From positions 6,758,001-6,822,000 of the forward strand of contig NZ_CP108025.1 of NCBI RefSeq assembly GCF_041435095.1: a stretch of 64,000 nt of DNA, read 5' to 3'. The notes below the pieces were generated by a model, which saw nothing but the letters and a program-made list of their open reading frames with translations, searched no databases and was not told where the DNA came from. The DNA is from Kitasatospora sp. NBC_00315 (lineage in GTDB: Bacteria > Actinomycetota > Actinomycetes > Streptomycetales > Streptomycetaceae). Position 1 is the stretch's first letter. Every line of letters begins with the position of its first letter. Of the stretch, positions 53,801 to 62,137 are shown piece by piece. The translations under genes and the position numbers were made by a program.

Positions 53801-54291
53801 TGACCGAGCAGCCCCTGGACGAGCGTCCGCCCTGGCGCCGGGGCCGGCGGATCTCCGTCGACGTCGGCGACGCCCGGATCGGGGTCGCCTCCTGCGACCC
53901 CGACGGGCTGATCGCCACCCCGGTCGAGACGGTCCCGGCCGGGGGCCGCTCGCAGGCGAGGATCGCGGCCATCGCCGAGGAGTACGACGCGGTGGAGGTC
54001 ATCGTCGGCCTGCCCCGCTCGCTCAGCGGCAAGGAGGGGCCGGCGGCGGCCAAGGTCCGGCTGTACGCCGGGCAGCTCGCCGCCAGGCTGGCCCCGGTGC
54101 CGGTGCGGCTGGTCGACGAGCGGATGTCGACCGTCACCGCGACCCAGGGGCTGCGCGCCTCCGGCGTGAAGGCCAGGAAGGGCCGCTCGGTGGTCGACCA
54201 GGCCGCCGCCGTGGTGATCCTGCAGAGCGCTCTTGAGGCCGAACGGGTGAGCGGCAGGCCGCCCGGCGAGAGCGTCGTGCCGGTCATCTGA
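53800..54291 (+). CDS. ruvX: Putative pre-16S rRNA nuclease / YqgF (RuvX)
   Basis: A 163-residue RNase H-like protein with ISVDVGDARIGVASCD (first catalytic Asp), EVIVGLPRSLSGKEGPAAAKV, LVDERMSTVTA (second acidic) and the C-terminal VDQAAAVVILQ (third Asp). The family matures 16S rRNA and was first proposed as a Holliday junction resolvase. The start is coupled to the alaS stop (TGATG), the conserved bacterial order alaS-ruvX-mltG. Confidence 0.94.
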
Positions 54292-54314
54292 TCGGGCTGG
54301 TCTAGCGTCCCTGA

Positions 54315-54352
54315 CGAGGGGCCCGTGCGGACGCGTCCGCACGGGCCCCTCG
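54315..54352 (+). terminator. 38-bp perfect palindrome after ruvX
   Basis: Arms 54315-54333 and 54334-54352 are exact complements (about 17 pairs with a 4-nt loop), followed by a T/C-rich run. It ends the alaS-ruvX operon and separates it from the mltG genes. Confidence 0.85.
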
Positions 54353-54424
54353 ATCTCTTCCGGCACGTGAGAGGCCGCCGGCTCTCCCACCTGCTCGTCC
54401 GGGACAGCCGAGGGGGCCACCGCC

Positions 54425-55621
54425 ATGACCGATCAGGACTTCACCCCCGGGCTCACCCCCGGCCACCTCGGCGCGCCCCCGGTCGAGCCGGAGGGCCGTC
54501 CGCCGGGCCAGGGCCCCGCGCACGAGCCCCCGGACCCGGAACGGCTGCGAACCGGGCTCGCCTGCGGGCTGACCGCCCTGGCCCTGGTCGCGGTCTTCGG
54601 CGGGATCGGGCTGGCCGGCTACTCGTGGCTGCAGGGCCAGCACAAGCCGCCCGCCGCCGACTACGCGGGCGGCGGGGTGGAGAGCAGCGTCGTCGAGGTC
54701 TCCGTCCCGCAGGGCGCGGGCCTGATCCAGATCGCCGGCGCGCTGGTCCGGGACGGGGTGGTGGCCAGCACCCAGGCGTTCAGCAGGGCGGCGGCCACCA
54801 GTTCGGGGGCGGCCGGGCGGATCCAGCCCGGCACGTACACCCTGCACCCGAAGATGTCGGCGGCCGCCGCGCTGGCCGTCCTGGTCGACCCGGCCAACGC
54901 CAACGGCCTGACCATCCCGGAGGGCTGGCGGGTCGGGCAGGTGTACGCGGCGATCGACCAGAAGCTGAAGCTCGACAAGGGCACCACCGAGCACACCGCG
55001 CAGGAGCACCTCGGTGAGCTGGGTCTGCCGGACACCGCCAACGGCAGTCCCGAGGGCTACCTCTTCCCCGCCACCTACAGTGTGACCAGCGACACCACGG
55101 CGGTGGACCTGCTCAAGGAGATGGTCCAGCAGGCCGGCAAGGACTTCGCCAGCGAGGACATCGAGACGGTCGCCACGACCCTGGGCCGGACGTCCTACGC
55201 GGTGCTGACCGTCGCCAGCCTGGTCCAGGGCGAGGCCGACAACTCCGAGGACATGGCCAAGGTCGCCCGGGTGATCTACAACCGGCTGGCCCAGAACATG
55301 CCGCTGCAGCTCGACTCGACCATCAACTACGCGCTCGGCCGCAGCACCCTGGACACCACCGTGACGGACACCAAGCTGGACTCCCCGTACAACACCTACC
55401 TGCACCCGGGACTGCCGCCCACGCCGATCTCCAACCCCGGCCGGCAGGCGATCCGGGCCGCCGCGGAGCCGGCCGCCGGGGACTGGCTCTACTTCGTCAC
55501 CGTCCGGCCGGGCGACACCCGCTTCACCGACAGTCTGGAGCAACAGCAGCGCAACGTGGCCGAGTTCAACGCGATCCGGGCCGCGCAGGGCAGCGCGTCC
55601 CCGAGCGGCGGGCAGCACTGA
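54425..55621 (+). CDS. MltG-type endolytic transglycosylase, first paralogue
   Basis: A 398-residue protein. A 43-residue cytoplasmic Pro/Gly tail, membrane helix (LACGLTALALVAVFGGIGLAGYSWL, about 45-69), a LysM-like region (VEVSVPQGAGLIQIAGAL), then the YceG/MltG domain with PEGYLFPATY, the active-site segment ASLVQGEADN (about 261-270) and YNTYLHPGLPPTPISNPG. It should cut nascent peptidoglycan outside the membrane and set glycan length. Compared with E. coli (ASIVEKET) the first Glu is Gln but the second is kept. The start ATG at 54425 is supported by the family N-terminus; no strong ribosome-binding site is visible. Confidence 0.9.
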   Translation: MTDQDFTPGLTPGHLGAPPVEPEGRPPGQGPAHEPPDPERLRTGLACGLTALALVAVFGGIGLAGYSWLQGQHKPPAADYAGGGVESSVVEVSVPQGAGLIQIAGALVRDGVVASTQAFSRAAATSSGAAGRIQPGTYTLHPKMSAAAALAVLVDPANANGLTIPEGWRVGQVYAAIDQKLKLDKGTTEHTAQEHLGELGLPDTANGSPEGYLFPATYSVTSDTTAVDLLKEMVQQAGKDFASEDIETVATTLGRTSYAVLTVASLVQGEADNSEDMAKVARVIYNRLAQNMPLQLDSTINYALGRSTLDTTVTDTKLDSPYNTYLHPGLPPTPISNPGRQAIRAAAEPAAGDWLYFVTVRPGDTRFTDSLEQQQRNVAEFNAIRAAQGSASPSGGQH

Positions 55622-55773
55622 GGGGGTCAGCGGCCAGCCGGTGAGGCGTCTGCGGTACGGTAACGTCTCCCTTCAGGCGCTGCGCTAGCACGCCGGTTCG
55701 AGAATTTTGCCGGGACGCCGTCCCGGACGGCCGATCGGAACCATCGGTCGTCTCCGTCGGTATAAGGGGATCG

Positions 55774-57678
55774 ATGACTGATCTTGGTCGGGGCTACGGC
55801 TCCCAGGGATCCGAGCCGTGGCTCCCCGGTGATCCGGCGTACGGCGGTCAGCAGCAGCCGCCCCCCACCCCGCAGGACGGTGCCTGGCAGCAGCAGCCCG
55901 ACCCGGTGCAGCAGGGCTACCCGCAGCAGCAGGGCCAGCAGTACGGGCAGGCGCAGCAGCAGTACGGCCAGCAGGGCTACCCGCAGCAGCCGAGCCCCCA
56001 GCAGCAGGGCCAGCAGCAGGGGCAGCAGCAGTACGGGCAGGCGCATCAGCAGCAGTACGGCCAGCAGGGCTACCCGCAGCAGGGCCAGCAGCAGTACGGG
56101 CAGGGGCAGCAGCAGTACGGGCAGCAGGGCTACCCGCAGCAGCCGAATCCGGTGCAGCAGGGCTACCCGCAGCAGCAGGGCCGCCAGCAGCCTCCCGTGC
56201 AGCCGAACCCGATGCAGCAGGCCGGCCGGCCCTACGGCCAGGGCCCGCAGCAGTTCGGGCAGCAGGGCACGGCACCGAACCCGGCGCAGCAGCCCCCGGC
56301 GCAGCCCGGCCGGCCGCAGTTCGGCCAGCAGCAGCGTCCCGTCCCGCAGGCCCGCGCGCAGGCGGCGGAGCCGGTGTCCGCAGGCCCGGGCCCGGACGGC
56401 ATCGACTGGGAGGCCGAGGCCGCCGCGCTGGAGGCCGGCGCCCCCGTCGAGGCCGCGCCCGCCGAGGAGGACTGGGCCGGGCACGACGACGGCTACCAGG
56501 ACGAGCACGAGGACGAGCACGCCGGTGGCTTCCTCGGCGAGGAGGACACCTCCCGCGAGGCCCAGCGCAAGCGCAAGGAGAAGGGCAAGAAGTCCGGCCG
56601 CCGCAACGGCGGCGCCTGCCTGCTGGTCGCGCTCGTGCTGATGGGCGGCGTCGCGGGCGGCGGCTGGTGGGGCTACGGCTTCTACCAGAGCCACTTCGGG
56701 CCGCCGCCCGACTACCAGGGCGACGGCTCCGGTTCGGTGAACGTGGAGATCAAGTCGGGTTCCTCGGGCGGCCAGATGGGCGTCGCGCTGAAGGCCGCGG
56801 GCGTGGTCAAGAGCGTCGAGGCCTTCTCCACCGCCTTCGGGAAGAACCCCAAGTCCGGCGGCATCCAGGAGGGCTTCTACACGATGAAGCGCGGGATGTC
56901 CGCCGAGGCCGCCGTCAAGCTGCTGGTCGACTCGGCCGGCGGCGACACCCTGATCCTTCAGGAGGGTCTCAGCGCGGCCGAGATCTACGCCAAGATCGAC
57001 GCCAAGCTGAAGCAGCCCAACGGCACCACCGCGGCCGTCGCCAAGGCCCAGGTGGCCGATCTCGGGCTGCCCGCCTTCGCCAACGGCAACCCCGAGGGCT
57101 TCCTCTTCCCGACCCGCTACGGTGTGGCCGAGGGCATGAAGCCGCTGGACCTGCTGAAGCAGATGGTCCAGAAGGCCTCGGCGGAGTACAACGGGCTGAA
57201 GCTGGACGACGCCGCGAAGCAGGTCGGGCTCAAGAACGCCTACGAGGTGGTCATCGAGGCCAGCATCCTCCAGAAGGAGGGCAACAACTCGCAGGACTTC
57301 GGCAAGATGGCCCGCACGATCCAGAACCGCCTGGCGAACGACGCGCAGACGCAGCACCGGCTCGGAATGGACACCACCCTCCAGTACTCGCTGGGTCGCA
57401 AGGAGCTGACCCAGAAGGAGATGGACGACGCCTCCAACAAGTACAACACCTACATCAACCCGGGCCTGCCGCCGACGCCGATCTCCAACCCGGGCGAGGA
57501 CGCGATCAACGCGGTGCTCCACCCGGCGGACGGCAAGTGGCTGTTCTTCATCGCGATGTCGCCCTCGAACACCCGCTTCGCGGAGACCTACGCGGAGCAT
57601 CTGGTGAACGTGCAGGAGTACTGCACCAACGCCGGCCAGGGTTTCGACAAGGTACGCGGGCACTGCACCACCAAGTAG
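55774..57678 (+). CDS. mltG: MltG endolytic transglycosylase, second paralogue with Gln-rich cytoplasmic tail
   Basis: A 634-residue protein. Residues about 25-190 are rich in Gln/Gly/Tyr/Pro with five QQGYPQQ repeats; an acidic stretch and a basic KRKEKGKKSGRR precede the membrane helix (ACLLVALVLMGGVAGGGWWGYGFY, about 281-304). The extracellular part is a complete MltG domain with PEGFLFPTRY, ASILQKEGNN (about 495-504) and YNTYINPGLPPTPISNPG. It is similar over the catalytic domain to the preceding gene, so this is a tandem duplication with divergent tails. The ATG at 55773-55775 region follows AAGGGG; aroE follows 31 nt after the stop. Confidence 0.93.
   Translation: MTDLGRGYGSQGSEPWLPGDPAYGGQQQPPPTPQDGAWQQQPDPVQQGYPQQQGQQYGQAQQQYGQQGYPQQPSPQQQGQQQGQQQYGQAHQQQYGQQGYPQQGQQQYGQGQQQYGQQGYPQQPNPVQQGYPQQQGRQQPPVQPNPMQQAGRPYGQGPQQFGQQGTAPNPAQQPPAQPGRPQFGQQQRPVPQARAQAAEPVSAGPGPDGIDWEAEAAALEAGAPVEAAPAEEDWAGHDDGYQDEHEDEHAGGFLGEEDTSREAQRKRKEKGKKSGRRNGGACLLVALVLMGGVAGGGWWGYGFYQSHFGPPPDYQGDGSGSVNVEIKSGSSGGQMGVALKAAGVVKSVEAFSTAFGKNPKSGGIQEGFYTMKRGMSAEAAVKLLVDSAGGDTLILQEGLSAAEIYAKIDAKLKQPNGTTAAVAKAQVADLGLPAFANGNPEGFLFPTRYGVAEGMKPLDLLKQMVQKASAEYNGLKLDDAAKQVGLKNAYEVVIEASILQKEGNNSQDFGKMARTIQNRLANDAQTQHRLGMDTTLQYSLGRKELTQKEMDDASNKYNTYINPGLPPTPISNPGEDAINAVLHPADGKWLFFIAMSPSNTRFAETYAEHLVNVQEYCTNAGQGFDKVRGHCTTK
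55907..56180. repeat. In-frame repeats encoding QQGYPQQ in mltG
   Basis: The 21-bp core CAGCAGGGCTACCCGCAGCA-type unit occurs five times with variable Gln-rich spacing, which makes the region prone to length change by slippage or recombination. Confidence 0.85.
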
Positions 57679-57709
57679 CGGCCGCCGGAAAGAGCAAGGA
57701 CGAAGGATC

Positions 57710-58540
57710 GTGACGAGCAAGCACAGGGCCGCGGTACTCGGTTCGCCCATCGCGCACTCGCTCTCGCCCGCGCTGCACCGGGCCGCCTTCCGGGCACTCG
57801 GCCTGGAGCGGTGGAGCTACGACCGCTTCGAGGTCGACGAGGCCGGGCTGCCCGGCTTCGTCGCCGGGCTGGACGAGGCCGAGTGGGCCGGGCTGTCGCT
57901 CACCATGCCGCTCAAGCGGGCGGTCGTGCCGCTGCTCGACGAGGTCAGCGACACCGCCGTGTCGGTGGACGCGGTGAACACCCTGGTGTTCACCGCGGAC
58001 GGTCGCCGCACGGGTCACAACACCGACGTCCCCGGCCTGGTCAACGCGTTGCACGAGCGGGGCATCAAGAGTGTCCCGGCGGCCGCCGTGCTGGGCGCGG
58101 GGGCCACCGCCTCCTCCGCGCTGGCCGCGCTCGCCCAGGTCTGCACGGGCGAGGTGACCGTGTACGTCCGCAGTCCCGAGCGGGCCCGTGAGATGGCCGC
58201 GCTCGGCGAGCGGCTGGGCCTCGTCCTGCGCACCGCCGACTGGGAGCTGGGGGCCCGGGCGCTGGAGTGTCCGCTGACCGTCTCCACCACCCCGGCCGGG
58301 GCCACCGACGTGTTCACCGCCGGGCTGCCCCCGGCGCCCGGCGCGCTCTTCGACGTGCTGTACCACCCCTGGCCGACCGAGCTGGTGCGGGCCTGCGCTG
58401 ATCGCGGCGCCACCGTGCTCGGCGGCCTCGACCTGCTGGTCCACCAGGCCGTCCTGCAGTGCGAGCTGTTCACCGGCGTCGCCGAGGGCCCGCTCGCGGC
58501 GATCCGTACGGCCGGCGAGGCGGCGCTCGCCGCGGCCTGA
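57710..58540 (+). CDS. aroE: Shikimate dehydrogenase
   Basis: A 276-residue protein with substrate site GSPIAHSLSPALH, the catalytic Lys in LTMPLKRAV, Asn/Asp in GHNTDVPG, a dinucleotide-binding VLGAGATASSALAAL, and LGGLDLLVHQAVLQ near the C-terminus. It reduces 3-dehydroshikimate to shikimate. The nucleotide-binding NRT/NRx motif that selects NADPH reads VRSPERA here, as in some actinobacterial forms. The GTG at 57710 has AAGGACGAAGGA. It is the first of five aro genes. Confidence 0.92.
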   Translation: MTSKHRAAVLGSPIAHSLSPALHRAAFRALGLERWSYDRFEVDEAGLPGFVAGLDEAEWAGLSLTMPLKRAVVPLLDEVSDTAVSVDAVNTLVFTADGRRTGHNTDVPGLVNALHERGIKSVPAAAVLGAGATASSALAALAQVCTGEVTVYVRSPERAREMAALGERLGLVLRTADWELGARALECPLTVSTTPAGATDVFTAGLPPAPGALFDVLYHPWPTELVRACADRGATVLGGLDLLVHQAVLQCELFTGVAEGPLAAIRTAGEAALAAA

Positions 58541-58767
58541 ACCGCTCCGCCCGGCGCACCCGCGTCCTCCTCCCGTCACACCGGGGCGACCGTCCCGACC
58601 CGTGCCGTACCGCTGTCCGTCACGCGGACCGTGCACCCGGTGGTCGCCCCGGCATGAAAGGATTCGGGGGTGAACGCGGGGCCGGTCCGACCTGGGGGCC
58701 CTCGGTAGGAATGCCCGGTCGGCCGCGCGGTGAGCGCTCCGGCCGGTCCGCTGACGAAGGAGCTCCG

Positions 58768-59952
58768 TTGGGTACGTTGCGCTGGCTGACGGCGGGGGAG
58801 TCGCACGGCCCCGCACTCGTCGCGACGCTGGAGGGCCTGCCCGCAGGCGTGCCGGTGACCACCGAGCTGGTGGCCGACGCACTGGCGCGCCGCCGGCTGG
58901 GCTACGGCCGCGGCGCCCGGATGAAGTTCGAGCAGGACGAGGTGACCTTCCTCGGCGGTGTCCGGCACGGCCTGACGATGGGCAGCCCGGTCGCAGTCAT
59001 GGTGGGCAACACCGAGTGGCCCAAGTGGGAGCAGGTGATGTCGGCCGACCCGGTCGACGCCGAGATCCTGGCGGGCCTGGCCCGCAACGAGGCGCTGACC
59101 CGCCCCCGGCCCGGCCACGCCGACCTGGCCGGCATGCAGAAGTACTCGATCGACGAGGCCCGCCCGATCCTGGAGCGCGCCAGCGCCCGGGAGACGGCCG
59201 CCCGGGTCGCGCTGGGCGCCGTCGCCCGCTCCTACCTCAAGGAGACCTGCGGCATCGAGCTGGTCTCGCACGTGGTGGAGCTGGCCGCCGCCAAGGCCCC
59301 GGCCGGTGTGCTGCCGCTGCCCTCGGACGAGGCCCGCCTCGACGAGGACCCGGTGCGCTGCCTGGACGCGGACGCCTCCAAGCGGATGGTGGCCGAGATC
59401 GACCAGGCCCACAAGGACGGCGACACCCTGGGCGGCGTCGTCGAGGTGCTCGCGTACGGCCTGCCGCCGGGCCTCGGCTCGCACGTGCACTGGGACCGCC
59501 GGCTGGACGCACGGCTCGCCGCCGCGCTGATGGGCATTCAGGCGATCAAGGGCGTCGAGGTCGGCGACGGCTTCGAGCTGGCCCGCATCCCGGGCTCGCA
59601 GGCGCACGACGAGATCATCCCGACCGCGGAGGGCGTCAAGCGCGCCACCGGCCGCTCCGGCGGCACCGAGGGCGGTCTCTCCACCGGTGAGCTGCTGCGG
59701 GTGCGCGCCGCGATGAAGCCGATCGCGACCGTGCCGCGCGCGCTGCAGACCCTGGACGTGCGCACCGGTGAGCCGGCCAAGGCGCACCACCAGCGCTCCG
59801 ACGTCTGTGCCGTCCCGGCGGCGGGCATCGTCGCCGAGGCGATGGTGGCCCTGGTGCTGGCCGACGCGGTGAGCGAGAAGTTCGGCGGCGACAACGTCTC
59901 CGAGACCCGCCGCAACGTGCAGGGCTACCTCGACCACCTGATCGTCCGATGA
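58768..59952 (+). CDS. aroC: Chorismate synthase
   Basis: A 394-residue protein with all three family signatures: GESHGPALVATLEGLPAG, GRGARMKFE and TRPRPGHADLAGMQKY, then RASARETAARVALGAVA and RSGGTEGGLSTGELLRV. It converts EPSP to chorismate with reduced FMN. The start is TTG at 58768, with GAAGGAG five bases upstream, giving LGTLRWLTAGESHG; no ATG or GTG fits the conserved N-terminus. The 227-bp gap from aroE has no gene and may hold a promoter. Its stop overlaps aroK. Confidence 0.97.
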   Translation: MGTLRWLTAGESHGPALVATLEGLPAGVPVTTELVADALARRRLGYGRGARMKFEQDEVTFLGGVRHGLTMGSPVAVMVGNTEWPKWEQVMSADPVDAEILAGLARNEALTRPRPGHADLAGMQKYSIDEARPILERASARETAARVALGAVARSYLKETCGIELVSHVVELAAAKAPAGVLPLPSDEARLDEDPVRCLDADASKRMVAEIDQAHKDGDTLGGVVEVLAYGLPPGLGSHVHWDRRLDARLAAALMGIQAIKGVEVGDGFELARIPGSQAHDEIIPTAEGVKRATGRSGGTEGGLSTGELLRVRAAMKPIATVPRALQTLDVRTGEPAKAHHQRSDVCAVPAAGIVAEAMVALVLADAVSEKFGGDNVSETRRNVQGYLDHLIVR

Positions 59953-60467
59953 CCGCTCCGGTCCTCGTGCTGGTCGGCCCGCCCGGCAGTGGCAAGACCA
60001 CGGTCGGGCGGGCGCTGGCCGAGCGCCTCGGCGTCGAGCTGCGGGACACCGACGCGGACGTCGTGGAGCTGGCCGGCAAGCCGATCGCCGAGATCTTCAT
60101 CGACGAGGGCGAGCCGTACTTCCGCGAGCTGGAGGCGCGCGCCGTCCGCGAGGCGGCGACCGGGCACCGCGGCGTGCTGGCGCTGGGCGGCGGCGCGGTG
60201 ATGGCCGAGGCCACCCGCGCGCTGCTGGCCGACCTGCCCGTGGTGTTCCTGGAGGTCCCGCTGGCCGACGCGGTCAAGCGGGTCGGCCTGGACGCGCCCC
60301 GACCGCTGCTCGCGGTCAACCCGCGCGCCCGCTGGCGGGAGCTGATGGACGCCCGCCGCCCGCTCTACCTGGAGGTGGCGACCGCCGTCGTCAGCACCGA
60401 GGGGCGCAGCCCGGAGCAGGTCGCCGACGCGGTGCTCGAAGCACTGGAACTGAAGCCCGAGGAGTGA
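59949..60467 (+). CDS. aroK: Shikimate kinase
   Basis: A 172-residue protein: Walker A VGPPGSGKTTVGRALAERLG, shikimate-binding DTDADVVELAGKPIAEIF, REAATGHRGVLALGGGAVM, and the lid RPLLAVNPRARWRELM. It phosphorylates shikimate. The ATG at 59949 overlaps the aroC stop by four bases. The last 15 bp are repeated just before aroB. Confidence 0.95.
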   Translation: MTAPVLVLVGPPGSGKTTVGRALAERLGVELRDTDADVVELAGKPIAEIFIDEGEPYFRELEARAVREAATGHRGVLALGGGAVMAEATRALLADLPVVFLEVPLADAVKRVGLDAPRPLLAVNPRARWRELMDARRPLYLEVATAVVSTEGRSPEQVADAVLEALELKPEE

Positions 60468-60497
60468 GACTTCCGATGGGACGCCCGAGGAGTGAGA
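60455..60497. repeat. 15-bp direct repeat spanning the aroK stop and aroB ribosome-binding region
   Basis: GCCCGAGGAGTGAGA occurs at 60455-60469 (aroK end and stop) and again at 60483-60497, just before the aroB ATG at 60505. The second copy contributes a GAGGAG next to AGAAGG. Confidence 0.9.
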
Positions 60498-60504
60498 AGG
60501 CAGC

Positions 60505-61593
60505 ATGAGTGACATCGTCACCATCTCGGTCGGCGGCAGCGCCGGCCACGACCCGTACGACGTGCTGATCGGCCGCCAGCTGCTCGGCGAGCTCGGCCGG
60601 CTCATCGGCACCAGGGCCAGGCGGGTCGCGATCATCCACCCGGAGGCGCTGGAGGCCACCGGCGAGGCGATCCGCGAGGACCTCGCGGCCGAGGGCTACG
60701 AGGCGATCGCCCTCCAGGTGCCCAACGCGGAGGAGGCCAAGAGCGCGGAGGTCGCCGCGTACTGCTGGTCCGTTCTCGGGCAGACCGGCTTCACCCGCAG
60801 CGACGTGATCGTCGGTCTGGGCGGCGGGGCGACCACCGACCTGGCCGGCTTCGTCGCCGCGACCTGGCTGCGCGGGGTGCGCTGGATCTCGATGCCCACC
60901 ACGCTGCTCGGCATGGTCGACGCGGCCGTGGGCGGCAAGACCGGCATCAACATCGCCGAGGGCAAGAACATGGTCGGGGCCTTCCACCCGCCGGCCGGCG
61001 TGCTGGCCGACCTCGACACCCTGGAGACGGTGCCCAAGCACGACTACGTCTCCGGTCTCGCCGAGGTGATCAAGGCGGGCTTCATCGCCGACCCGGAGAT
61101 CCTCGACCTGGTCGAGGCCGACCCCGAGGGTGCCAAGAGCCCCGCCGGAGCGCACACCCTGGAGCTCATCCGGCGGGCCATCCAGGTCAAGGCCGACGTG
61201 GTCTCCGGAGATCTCAAGGAGGCCGGCCGGCGCGAGATCCTCAACTACGGCCACACCCTCGCGCACGCCATCGAGCGCAACGAGCGCTACAAGTGGCGGC
61301 ACGGCGCGGCGGTCTCCGTCGGCATGGTCTTCGCCGCCGAACTCGGCCGGCTCGCCGGGCGGCTCGACGACGCGACGGCCGACCGCCACCGCACCGTCCT
61401 CGCCTCGGTCGGCCTGCCGCTGACCTACCGCGCCGACGCCTGGCCCAAGCTGCTGGACGCGATGAAGATCGACAAGAAGTCGCGCGGCGACCTGCTGCGC
61501 TTCATCGTCCTCGACGGCCTGGCCAGGACCTCCGTGCTGGAGGGCCCCGACCCGTCGCTGCTGGCGGCCGCCTACGCGGAGGTGTCGGCATGA
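60505..61593 (+). CDS. aroB: 3-dehydroquinate synthase
   Basis: A 362-residue protein. NAD-binding GLGGGATTDLAGFVAATWLRGV, MPTTLLGMVDAAVGGKTGIN, HPPAGVLADLDTLETVP, GLAEVIKAGFI and the metal ligands in REILNYGHTLAHAIE identify it. It makes dehydroquinate from DAHP. The ATG at 60505 has AGAAGG upstream. The stop overlaps the aroQ start (ATGA). Confidence 0.96.
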   Translation: MSDIVTISVGGSAGHDPYDVLIGRQLLGELGRLIGTRARRVAIIHPEALEATGEAIREDLAAEGYEAIALQVPNAEEAKSAEVAAYCWSVLGQTGFTRSDVIVGLGGGATTDLAGFVAATWLRGVRWISMPTTLLGMVDAAVGGKTGINIAEGKNMVGAFHPPAGVLADLDTLETVPKHDYVSGLAEVIKAGFIADPEILDLVEADPEGAKSPAGAHTLELIRRAIQVKADVVSGDLKEAGRREILNYGHTLAHAIERNERYKWRHGAAVSVGMVFAAELGRLAGRLDDATADRHRTVLASVGLPLTYRADAWPKLLDAMKIDKKSRGDLLRFIVLDGLARTSVLEGPDPSLLAAAYAEVSA

Positions 61594-62045
61594 CCGGCGC
61601 CCCCGTGACCCGGGTGATGGTGCTGAACGGCCCCAACCTGGGCCGCCTCGGCAGCCGGGAGCCCGACGTCTACGGCGCCACCTCGTACGCCGGCCTGGTC
61701 GAGCGCTGCACCGCACTCGGCAAGGAGTTCGGCTTCGAGGTCGAGGTGCACGAGACCAACTCCGAGCAGCAGATGGTCGAATGGCTGCACGAGGCGGCCG
61801 ACGGCCAGGTGCCCGTGGTGATCAACCCGGGCGCCTTCACGCACTACTCGTACGCGATGCGCGACGCCGCCGCCCAGCGGACCGCCCCGCTGATCGAGGT
61901 GCACATCTCCAACCCGTACGCGCGCGAGGTGTTCCGGCACAACTCGGTGATCGCGGCGGTCGCCTCCGGCACCGTCGCGGGGTTCGGCCTGGGCTCCTAC
62001 GAACTGGCGCTGCGCGCCCTCGCCGAGCAGCTGACCACGCGCTGA
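61590..62045 (+). CDS. aroQ: Type II 3-dehydroquinate dehydratase
   Basis: A 151-residue protein with NGPNLGRLGSREPDVYG (active-site loop with Arg and the catalytic Tyr), INPGAFTHYSYAMRDA, PLIEVHISNPYARE and the catalytic His in FRHNS. It dehydrates dehydroquinate to dehydroshikimate. The start overlaps the aroB stop by four bases, so aroC-K-B-Q are coupled. Confidence 0.96.
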   Translation: MTGAPVTRVMVLNGPNLGRLGSREPDVYGATSYAGLVERCTALGKEFGFEVEVHETNSEQQMVEWLHEAADGQVPVVINPGAFTHYSYAMRDAAAQRTAPLIEVHISNPYAREVFRHNSVIAAVASGTVAGFGLGSYELALRALAEQLTTR

Positions 62046-62137
62046 GGCGGGGCCGGCGGCCCGGGTGGCGGACTGTGCCCGCCCCCGGGCCGCCGTGTAG
62101 TGTCCCCGTCGGGACGGGACGGTGTCGGGAGGTGACC

